Positions 51,059-58,717 of a stretch of DNA of 64,000 nucleotides are shown here, piece after piece. The notes beneath the pieces were generated by a model. That model saw only the letters and a list, made by a program, of their open reading frames with translations, was not told the origin of the DNA and ran no database searches. Both the position numbers and the translations under genes were made by a program. Each line of letters begins with the position of its first letter. Within the stretch, counting starts at the first letter, position 1. The DNA is from Paenibacillus dokdonensis (GTDB lineage: Bacteria; Bacillota; Bacilli; Paenibacillales; Paenibacillaceae), in NCBI RefSeq assembly GCF_004916975.1, contig NZ_STGQ01000001.1:310001-374000 (forward strand), given 5' to 3'.

Positions 51059-53344
51059 TTATTCGTCATCCATACCACTACCAGGCTCGCTGCTCTGCGA
51101 CGCGAACATCTTGCGGTATTGGCCTGGCGTATAACCGGTTTCCTTCTTAAATTTACGGATGAAGTTAGGCGTATCCAGATAACCGACCTTAAGGATAATA
51201 TCTTTGAGTGGGTCATTCGTCGTTTTAAGCTGGTGCATAACCTCTTCCATTCTTTTTTGCCAGATATATTGAATGAAATTAAGTCCCATCTTTTCCTTGA
51301 ACGAACGGCTGACATGAGATGGCGAGATGCCGAACTCAAAGGCTACCGTCTCGAGGCTTAAGGTATTGTCCATATAATGCTCGTCAATATAAGCAACAAC
51401 CTGATCGATGATCGATTGCTCTTCCTTCTGATTGTCCTGCTCGACCTGATTGCAGATCTGGGAGGCGAGATTCAGCAGGCTGCGCTCCAGTTCATCCAGG
51501 GAATTGCTGTAAATCATATGTGGAGCAATTTTTTGCATCATGCTGTGATCGCCAAGCTCGGATGCCGTTTTCAGGATGGTATTCAGAAGATCAAAGCATA
51601 TGCAACGTGTGAGCAGCGCTGAGAGCTCAGACGATTGCAGGCTTTGAATGGCTGAATGAATCATTTGGGCTGCTACATCGTAACTGCCTTGCTTCAGACT
51701 TTGCGAGAGCTTCAGCAATGTGTTGTTCGGAATCCAGAACGCATGATCCGGTGTATATGACAGCTTTTCAAAATAAGTGATGGTACCATGACCGGTAGAT
51801 ACACGGAGCTCAAACGCAGAACAGGCTTCGATGAACGACTGATTCAGCAGATCCGGGCTTGCATAGCAGGTTCCAACGCCAATCATTGGAGCAACATCGA
51901 ATGATTCGAGCATATTGCTGCGTACGGCTTCGACAATCTGCTGAATATGTGAGAATTCGTCCATCTTGCCGCTGAGGTTGAAGCTGATGATGAGTCCAAG
52001 CTGATCCAGCTGCGACAGCTCAACGCCGTACCCATGGGCAGCCAGTTCCGGGAATTCAATCTGATTGAGCAGCTCAAGCATATCCTGTCTTTCATTGTGT
52101 TCATTCTCTTCCCAGCCGATGACCATCACGAAGTGATGGGACCGGTCAAACTCTAGATTAAAGGCTTCCTGAAGCTCTGGAGTAAGACTTTGGGCGCTGC
52201 CGTATTTGAGCAGCATGGACAGAAAATGATTACGGGCAAAAGGCTCCTGCAAGTCTACCCGTGAGCTGTATTCCTGCAGTGCAGTCCGGATACGGTCAAG
52301 CTCATTGCCGGGAGGAGCAGAACCATCTTCTGAAGGCTTGGAATGAGATTTGGACGCTGCAAATTCGACCAGCATTGAGATCGGCTGATACTGCATTCTG
52401 GCCAGTACGAGTGCGATCGCAGCGCCAACGACCATGACGATGATGAACAGCAAAATGATGAAACTGCGCACATGCAGGACGCTGCTGAAGAATTGGGCGC
52501 TTGGCATGATGGTCACATAGGTCCAGCCGTTATTTTCCGACTTTACGGAGACGATCGAATGTGCCATTCCATTCAGGGTTTTGTCGTGAATCCCTACTGA
52601 GAGATTATTAAATAAGGATTTCTCTTCAGCGCTCGTCAGTGATTCTCCTTGACGGTTGTCTACCAGAATATGGCCATCGTTGTCCAGAATGTAAGTCATC
52701 CCCTGGTAGTTTCCAAGAATCGAATCGATCAGGCCTGTAAGCTCAGACTCCTTGATCAGATACATGATCGTACCGTGTGGATTAGGACTGTTGGGCGTAA
52801 TCGGAATTAAGTATGCAAGCATCGTCTCATGGAGTCCTGACGGAGTGCTTACGATATCCGCCGGACGCATCGTCGGATATTTGACATTGTTTAAGTCGCG
52901 GAAAAGCGCATCTTTATTCCAATGTTGAAAGCTGAGATTATTCGTAAATACGTCAAAATGGTTAAGGCCTTTGCCCGAGTAGATTCGATCATCCTTATGA
53001 AAATACAAATAGATTTCACCAATGATAGAACTGGTGGATTTGTATTGATCCAGTGCTCGAATAGCTTCTCCGCTGTAAATCGAGTCATGAACCCGGTACG
53101 GCGTCAGCCGCTCGTCATAGGAGACACGGGAAGCAATTTCACTGAGCTCCTTCATCCGCCCGTCAATAATCACTTTGGCCTGGGTTAGCTGGGCAAGACG
53201 GGATTGTTCAATCTCGGATTTGAGATTGGTGACTGCGTTTTCATAAATAAAAATGGTCATAAGCACTAAAGGGATAAGTAAAATAAACAAGTAGGACCAG
53301 ATATATTTTAAGAATAGCTTCGATTTAAAGTAGTTCGGTCTCAA
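51059..53344 (-). CDS. Membrane-anchored Cache/AraC transcriptional regulator (module B)
   Basis: A 761-residue paralogue of the module A regulator. Helix 1 (IWSYLFILLIPLVLMTIFIY, about 14-33), extracellular sensor to about 290, helix 2 (FIILLFIIVMVVGAAIALVL, about 300-320), and a C-terminal AraC domain (NTLSLETVAFEFGISPSHVS; KDIILKVGYLDTPNFIRKFK; YTPGQYRKM). TTG start with AGGAGG 8 bases ahead. It lies between the transport genes and the glycosidase operon, divergent from the latter, and is the obvious candidate to activate both. Confidence 0.9.
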   Translation of the reverse strand: MRPNYFKSKLFLKYIWSYLFILLIPLVLMTIFIYENAVTNLKSEIEQSRLAQLTQAKVIIDGRMKELSEIASRVSYDERLTPYRVHDSIYSGEAIRALDQYKSTSSIIGEIYLYFHKDDRIYSGKGLNHFDVFTNNLSFQHWNKDALFRDLNNVKYPTMRPADIVSTPSGLHETMLAYLIPITPNSPNPHGTIMYLIKESELTGLIDSILGNYQGMTYILDNDGHILVDNRQGESLTSAEEKSLFNNLSVGIHDKTLNGMAHSIVSVKSENNGWTYVTIMPSAQFFSSVLHVRSFIILLFIIVMVVGAAIALVLARMQYQPISMLVEFAASKSHSKPSEDGSAPPGNELDRIRTALQEYSSRVDLQEPFARNHFLSMLLKYGSAQSLTPELQEAFNLEFDRSHHFVMVIGWEENEHNERQDMLELLNQIEFPELAAHGYGVELSQLDQLGLIISFNLSGKMDEFSHIQQIVEAVRSNMLESFDVAPMIGVGTCYASPDLLNQSFIEACSAFELRVSTGHGTITYFEKLSYTPDHAFWIPNNTLLKLSQSLKQGSYDVAAQMIHSAIQSLQSSELSALLTRCICFDLLNTILKTASELGDHSMMQKIAPHMIYSNSLDELERSLLNLASQICNQVEQDNQKEEQSIIDQVVAYIDEHYMDNTLSLETVAFEFGISPSHVSRSFKEKMGLNFIQYIWQKRMEEVMHQLKTTNDPLKDIILKVGYLDTPNFIRKFKKETGYTPGQYRKMFASQSSEPGSGMDDE

Positions 53345-53433
53345 TTATTCTGCCTCCTGTTTGCTGGCGTATTCTTTAAGATCTATCTAATGATACCAAC
53401 AATACGGCTGTTTGGACATAGACAGCAAGGTGG

Positions 53434-53468
53434 AAATTGTCGAAAATTGTGGATTAAATATAACAATT
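53434..53468. promoter_or_regulatory. Possible AraC-type operator in the divergent promoter region
   Basis: AAATTGT occurs at 53434-53440 and again at 53444-53450, exactly 10 bp apart, and inverted as ACAATT at 53463-53468. Such one-turn-spaced direct repeats suit an AraC-family regulator between its own gene and the glycosidase operon. Weak evidence. Confidence 0.3.
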
Positions 53469-53530
53469 CATCAAAAAAATATGGAAATTAAGAAAAAGGT
53501 ATACCAAATTGAGTGTTGGAGGGATAACAT

Positions 53531-54925
53531 ATGAGTGAGAACAAATTAATAGAGGATGAGTTGGAGTCCGTCGACGTCGTTGAACAAGGGGTGCACAATT
53601 ACAGCAGCGAAGAGAACTGGGTGAAACCGGAAGATCCGCTGCTGCTCGAGCAGCTGGAATGGTTCAAGGACCAAAAGCTGGGTCTCATGATGCACTGGGG
53701 ACCTTATTCCCAGCTCGGCCTTGTGGAGTCCTGGGCATTAAGTGACAAGGATGAGGAATGGTCCCGCAATGAGATCGATTGGGATATTGATGCGGAAGAA
53801 CTGAAACGGCAGTATTTTGACTTGAACAAGACCTTCAATCCGCTCCGTTTTCAGCCTGATCTTTGGGCAGATCTCGCTGCGGAGAATGGCTTCAAGTATT
53901 TGAATTTTACAACCAAGCATCATGACGGGTTCTGCATGTGGGATACGCATACAACCGATTACCGCGTTACAGGTCCGGACTGTCCATTTCATACGCATAA
54001 ATATGCGGATATCACCAAGCAGCTGTTCAACGCATTCCGTGCCAAAGGCCTCGGGATCTCTGCATACTTCTCCAAAGCCGATTGGCACACGCCTTACTAC
54101 TGGACACCGGGAATGCAGCCGGGAACCTCAACATCACGGGGGCCGACCTATGATCCGAAGGAATATCCTTGGCTGTGGGAGCAGTTCGTCCAATTCACCC
54201 ATGAACAGATCATGGAGCTGATGACCAATTACGGCCGGATTGATGTGCTATGGCTTGATGCCGGATGGGTCAATGACTACCGTGACCAGAACATCAGATT
54301 GGGTGAGGTTGTGGAAAAGGCCCGTAAAATCCAGCCTTGGCTTCTCTCCGCGGATCGTACGGTTGGCGGTCCTTACGAGAATTTGATTACCCCGGAGCAA
54401 ACGCTTCCTGAGCATGCGCTGAATGTACCATGGGAGAGCTGCATTACGATGGGATCCGCCTTCTCTTTCCGCTATGAGGATAACTATAAATCGGTGCGTC
54501 AGCTCATTCACCTGCTCATTGAAATTGTGGCCAAAGGGGGCAATCTGGCTCTGAATGTCGGACCTCAGCCAGACGGAAGAATATCGAAGACGGCTATTTC
54601 CAGAATTCAGGGTATGGGCGCATGGCTGAAGGTTCACGGCGAGGCCATCTATGGGACAAGAATCTGTGAACCTTTCTCGGTTGGCAATGTCCAGTTTACT
54701 CGAAAAGACGACACCATCTATGCCTTCTATTTGTACAAGGATGAGCATGAGGCAGTTCAAGAGGAAATTCATCTCCCGCTGCAGACAGGCTTCACCAGCA
54801 TCGATTTGGTAGGGGGACAGGATAAGCTCGAATACCGCCGGACAGAGAATGGGGTTATCGTCCAGCTTCCGGAAACGGAGCGTCAGACCAAAGCTCCAAT
54901 CGCGCATGTATTCCGGATCCGGTAG
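53531..54925 (+). CDS. GH29 alpha-L-fucosidase
   Basis: A 464-residue retaining fucosidase. Conserved features are MMHWGPYSQLG (53-63), TTKHHDGFCMWDT (128-139) and the nucleophile region IDVLWLDAGW with candidate Asp243; GGNLALNVGPQPDGRI follows. No signal peptide, so it acts in the cytoplasm on imported sugar. First gene of the operon; GGAGGG precedes ATG. The two GH29 genes are only distantly alike and may attack different linkages. Confidence 0.92.
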   Translation: MSENKLIEDELESVDVVEQGVHNYSSEENWVKPEDPLLLEQLEWFKDQKLGLMMHWGPYSQLGLVESWALSDKDEEWSRNEIDWDIDAEELKRQYFDLNKTFNPLRFQPDLWADLAAENGFKYLNFTTKHHDGFCMWDTHTTDYRVTGPDCPFHTHKYADITKQLFNAFRAKGLGISAYFSKADWHTPYYWTPGMQPGTSTSRGPTYDPKEYPWLWEQFVQFTHEQIMELMTNYGRIDVLWLDAGWVNDYRDQNIRLGEVVEKARKIQPWLLSADRTVGGPYENLITPEQTLPEHALNVPWESCITMGSAFSFRYEDNYKSVRQLIHLLIEIVAKGGNLALNVGPQPDGRISKTAISRIQGMGAWLKVHGEAIYGTRICEPFSVGNVQFTRKDDTIYAFYLYKDEHEAVQEEIHLPLQTGFTSIDLVGGQDKLEYRRTENGVIVQLPETERQTKAPIAHVFRIR

Positions 54926-54985
54926 AAGAGCTCTATTTTAACCTTATAAAATGAATTAATATAGATCGGGAAGGTGCTGACCAGT

Positions 54986-56272
54986 ATGCAAAAGTGGTTT
55001 GAGGAAGCGAAGCTAGGCATTTTCATTCATTATGGTATTTATGCGGTTGACGGCGTTGCAGAATCATGGTCTTTTTATAACGGGAGAATCCCGTATGATC
55101 AATATATGAAGCAATTGGACGGGTTCACTGCGTCTAAGTTTAATGCAGAGCACTGGGCCGATTTGATTGAAAAATCAGGTGCTAAGTACGCCGTGTTAAC
55201 GACCAAGCACCATGATGGCGTGGCGCTGTGGGATACGCAGTACAGCGATTTGAACGTAGTGAAGAAAACGCCAGTCAAGCGGGATTTGATCAAGGAATAT
55301 GCCGAAGCGATTACGAAAAGAGGTATTCACCTTGGAATGTACTACTCGCTAATTGACTGGTCGCATCCGGATTATCCAAGCGTGTATGAAGGCGGAAAGG
55401 TTCCCGAGGATCCAAGTCAGTCGAATCCGTTTTCGAGTCCGCTGGACGGCGTTCAGGATGAGGAGAAGTGGAAGAAATTCTTGCAGTTTAACAATGACCA
55501 GCTGAAGGAAATTCTTACGAACTACGGTAAAGTGGATCTTTTGTGGTTCGATGGGGATTGGGAACGGAGCGCCGAGCAGTGGAACCTTCCGGAGTTCAAG
55601 CAGTATCTCCAGTCTTTTAACCCGGATATCATCATCAACTCACGCCTTCAAGGCCACGGGGACTATAAAACACCGGAGCAGGGAATTCCGATTACGAGAC
55701 CGGAAGGTCCATGGGAATTTTGCACCACCATCAATACCTCTTGGGGTTACGTGCCGACAGACAATCAGTATAAATCGTTAAACCAGATTATCCGGATGTT
55801 CTGTGATTGTATCTCTCTGGGAGGCAATATGCTGCTGGATATCGGTCCGAAGGAAGACGGGACCATAGATAAGAGACAGGAGGATATTTTGCTCGGTCTC
55901 GGCGAATGGATACGTACGCATGAAGAAGCGGTCTTTGGAACTGAGGAAGGGATTATGACTCGCTATTATCTGGGAGGCAGCACGCTTTCCAAAGATAAAA
56001 AGACGCTGTACCTCTTTGTCTACGACGATCCGAAAGAAAATGTATGCCTTAAGGGATTATGCAATCCGATCAAAAAAATCACGGTGCTCCACTCGGGCAA
56101 AGAGCTAACACATGAAATTCATGGCGGTGTTCCTTGGTTCAACATCCCGGGAACGACTTGGATTCATATGACGGCTGAGGATACGCATGAGCAGGTCACG
56201 GTGCTTAAGCTGGAATTTGACGAAGAAGTAGAAATGTACGGCGGCTCCGGAGCTGTTGTAACGCATAATTAA
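54986..56272 (+). CDS. GH29 alpha-L-fucosidase (second)
   Basis: A 428-residue fucosidase: FIHYGIYAVDGVAESW (13-28), TTKHHDGVALWDT (72-84), VDLLWFDGDW with candidate nucleophile Asp189, GGNMLLDIGPKEDGTI. It differs from the first by a shorter N-terminus and a WFDG rather than WLDA nucleophile motif. ATG 54986 is preferred, with GGGAAGG 9-10 bases ahead; GTG 54974 touches that site. No signal peptide. Confidence 0.92.
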   Translation: MQKWFEEAKLGIFIHYGIYAVDGVAESWSFYNGRIPYDQYMKQLDGFTASKFNAEHWADLIEKSGAKYAVLTTKHHDGVALWDTQYSDLNVVKKTPVKRDLIKEYAEAITKRGIHLGMYYSLIDWSHPDYPSVYEGGKVPEDPSQSNPFSSPLDGVQDEEKWKKFLQFNNDQLKEILTNYGKVDLLWFDGDWERSAEQWNLPEFKQYLQSFNPDIIINSRLQGHGDYKTPEQGIPITRPEGPWEFCTTINTSWGYVPTDNQYKSLNQIIRMFCDCISLGGNMLLDIGPKEDGTIDKRQEDILLGLGEWIRTHEEAVFGTEEGIMTRYYLGGSTLSKDKKTLYLFVYDDPKENVCLKGLCNPIKKITVLHSGKELTHEIHGGVPWFNIPGTTWIHMTAEDTHEQVTVLKLEFDEEVEMYGGSGAVVTHN

Positions 56273-56304
56273 AATGTTCGTTTTGAACGTAAAGGAGATT
56301 TAAC

Positions 56305-57624
56305 ATGGAACAATTCAGATTACCCAAAATCAAGATGCCAGAAATCCAGCTCCCAGAAGCTGTAGAGAATGTCCTGAAGGAAGCTGAGGAGAAGCTGGCG
56401 CATCGGCCGAAGCTGCTGCAGCTGTTCAAGAACTGTTTTCCGAATACGCTGGAAACGACAACGAAGCTCCTGGATGACGGGACGACATTTGTCATTACGG
56501 GTGATATCCCTGCCTCATGGCTCCGGGATTCGGTTGAGCAGGTGATGCATTATGTATCGCTGGCGAAGGATGATGAGGATTTGCAGCGCATCCTTTCCGG
56601 CTTGATCAAGCGGCATATACAATACATTCATATAGATCCTTATGCCAACGCCTTTAATGAATCGGCGAATGACTGGCACTGGAATAAGGCGGATATTACT
56701 GATATGTCCCCTTGGGTATGGGAGCGTAAGTTTGAGATCGATTCGTTGTGCTTCCCTATGCGTCTTGCTTATGCCTATTGGAAAGAGACCGGCCTGACGG
56801 ATATTTTCGATGCGGGATTCAAATCGGCGATGCGTCTGATCTACGACGTGTTCAAGACAGAGCAGCGGCATTTTGAGCAGTCGCCGTACCGCTTCGAAAG
56901 AGATAACGGCATCCGGACGGATACGCTGGGCAACGATGGCCTTGGCATGCCGGTCAATTATACAGGAATGGTCTGGTCGGGCTTTCGCTCCAGCGATGAT
57001 ACATGTGATTTTCACTACAATATTCCGGGAAATATGTTTGCGGTTGTCGTACTTCGCTACATGCAGGAATTTGCCGAATGGGTTTTCCGGGATACGGATT
57101 TCCTGAAGGAGCTCAAAAAGCTCGAAGCGGATATTGATCACGGAATCCAATTGTACGGCATCTATCGCCATCCGGAGTTTGGTCCCATCTATGCTTACGA
57201 GACAGACGGGTATGGCAACTACTGTTTGATGGATGACGCGGGCACACCAGGGTTGATATCGATACCGTATCTTGGGTATGTGTCGGCGGATGATGAGGTG
57301 TACCAAAACACGAGACGGTTTGCGCTATCGAAGGAGAACCCGTTCTATTTTGAAGGAACAAAAGCCAAGGGAATTGGCAGTCCGCATACCCCGGACGGTT
57401 TCATCTGGCATATGGCGTTGTCCATGCAGGGCATTACGGCATCAACGAAGGAAGAGAAGCTTGCCATGATTGCAATGCTCGAATCAACAGATGCAGATAC
57501 GGGATACATGCATGAAGGCTTCCATGCAGATGATCCATCCAATTTCACGAGATCCTGGTTTGCATGGTCCAACAGCCTATTCTCCAAGCTTGTCTATGAG
57601 GCGATGAAAGATGGGATTCTATAA
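56305..57624 (+). CDS. GH125 exo-alpha-1,6-mannosidase
   Basis: A 439-residue metal-independent mannosidase. Family landmarks are TFVITGDIPASWLRDSVEQV (about 61-80), DPYANAFNES, the acidic cluster KADITDMSPWVWERKFEIDS, GMVWSGFRSSDD, PGLISIPYLGY, and EGFHADDPSNFTRSWFAWSN at the C-terminus. GH125 enzymes remove alpha-1,6-linked mannose from N-glycans. Cytoplasmic (no signal peptide). AAAGGAG site; 32 bp after the second fucosidase. Confidence 0.94.
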   Translation: MEQFRLPKIKMPEIQLPEAVENVLKEAEEKLAHRPKLLQLFKNCFPNTLETTTKLLDDGTTFVITGDIPASWLRDSVEQVMHYVSLAKDDEDLQRILSGLIKRHIQYIHIDPYANAFNESANDWHWNKADITDMSPWVWERKFEIDSLCFPMRLAYAYWKETGLTDIFDAGFKSAMRLIYDVFKTEQRHFEQSPYRFERDNGIRTDTLGNDGLGMPVNYTGMVWSGFRSSDDTCDFHYNIPGNMFAVVVLRYMQEFAEWVFRDTDFLKELKKLEADIDHGIQLYGIYRHPEFGPIYAYETDGYGNYCLMDDAGTPGLISIPYLGYVSADDEVYQNTRRFALSKENPFYFEGTKAKGIGSPHTPDGFIWHMALSMQGITASTKEEKLAMIAMLESTDADTGYMHEGFHADDPSNFTRSWFAWSNSLFSKLVYEAMKDGIL

Positions 57625-57688
57625 GGCCGCCCTTCATCGTATGGATGAAGGTTCTGGCATAATTTAAAGGATGTCCGGAGGGAACAAC

Positions 57689-58714
57689 ATGAACCGAAGT
57701 GGAGTACCTGAGCCTAAGATCGAGTATGATCCCAAGCATTATATATGTCGGCGCGCAGGAGAGCCCCCCGTCTTGGACGGGCGGATCGACAAGCCGTTCT
57801 GGCAGGCGGCAGACTGGTCGGATGATTTCGTTGATATTGAAGGGGATCTGCGTCCGAAGCCTGCAAAGCAGACCCGGATTAAAATGCTGTGGGATGATGA
57901 ATATTTTTATTTTGGAGCGGAGCTCATGGAGGACCAGATCTGGGCGACGCTTACGGAGCGGGATTCAGTCATTTTTTATGATAATGACTTCGAAATCTTT
58001 ATCGATCCGGATGGGGATACGCATCAGTATTACGAGTTCGAGATCAACGCGCTGAATACGGTATGGGATTTGCTGCTCGTAAAGCCCTATCGTGATGGTG
58101 GACCACCGGTGAACGGCTGGGACATTAACGGGCTGAAGACGGCTGTACATATTGATGGTGAGCTTAATCATCCCGGAGCTGCGAACCGGAAGTGGAGTGT
58201 TGAAGTGGCCATCCCGTGGAGCAGCCTGAAGGAGTGCGCAGCCGAGAGCCGTCCACCAGTGGCAGGTGAGTTTTGGCGGGTGAACTTCTCCCGTGTCGAG
58301 TGGCAAACCGAGGTGCAGGATGGTGAATACCGCAAGGTTCTGAATCCGGAGACCGGCAAGCCGTTTCCGGAAGACAACTGGGTGTGGTCACCGATGGGCA
58401 TTATCAATATGCATTATCCGGAGTTGTGGGGCTATGTTGTGTTTGCAGACGGAGAAGGTCCGGATTCCTTTGAACTGCCGCAGGATGAACGCATCAAATG
58501 GGAACTGCGCCGACTCTACTACCGCGAGCGGAATTATTTTGAGGCTGAGGGGAAGTTCACCAACGATGCGAAGCTGTTGATGGGCGAGGAATCATGGAGT
58601 ATCGTACCCGCAATCGAAACAACGAGAAGTCTGTTTCAGATTTCGGCCTCTTCATCGGACGGAACTGCTTTGTATTGCATCCGCGAAGACGGAAAGCTAT
58701 GGAAGGAGTGCTGA
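57689..58714 (+). CDS. CBM9-like carbohydrate-binding protein
   Basis: A 341-residue protein whose first 250 residues match the family 9-like (CBM9/DOMON-type) fold: PPVLDGRIDKPFWQAADWSD, KMLWDDEYFYFGAELMEDQIW, FYDNDFEIFIDPDGDTHQYYEFEINALNTVWD (split across these motifs), VEVAIPWSSL. Without signal peptide, unlike secreted CBM9 xylanase modules. It probably binds or positions a sugar in the cytoplasm; catalytic activity is not evident. GGAGGG 7 bases ahead of ATG 57689. The C-terminal 80 residues are helical and then unclassified. Confidence 0.8.
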   Translation: MNRSGVPEPKIEYDPKHYICRRAGEPPVLDGRIDKPFWQAADWSDDFVDIEGDLRPKPAKQTRIKMLWDDEYFYFGAELMEDQIWATLTERDSVIFYDNDFEIFIDPDGDTHQYYEFEINALNTVWDLLLVKPYRDGGPPVNGWDINGLKTAVHIDGELNHPGAANRKWSVEVAIPWSSLKECAAESRPPVAGEFWRVNFSRVEWQTEVQDGEYRKVLNPETGKPFPEDNWVWSPMGIINMHYPELWGYVVFADGEGPDSFELPQDERIKWELRRLYYRERNYFEAEGKFTNDAKLLMGEESWSIVPAIETTRSLFQISASSSDGTALYCIREDGKLWKEC

Positions 58715-58717
58715 GTA

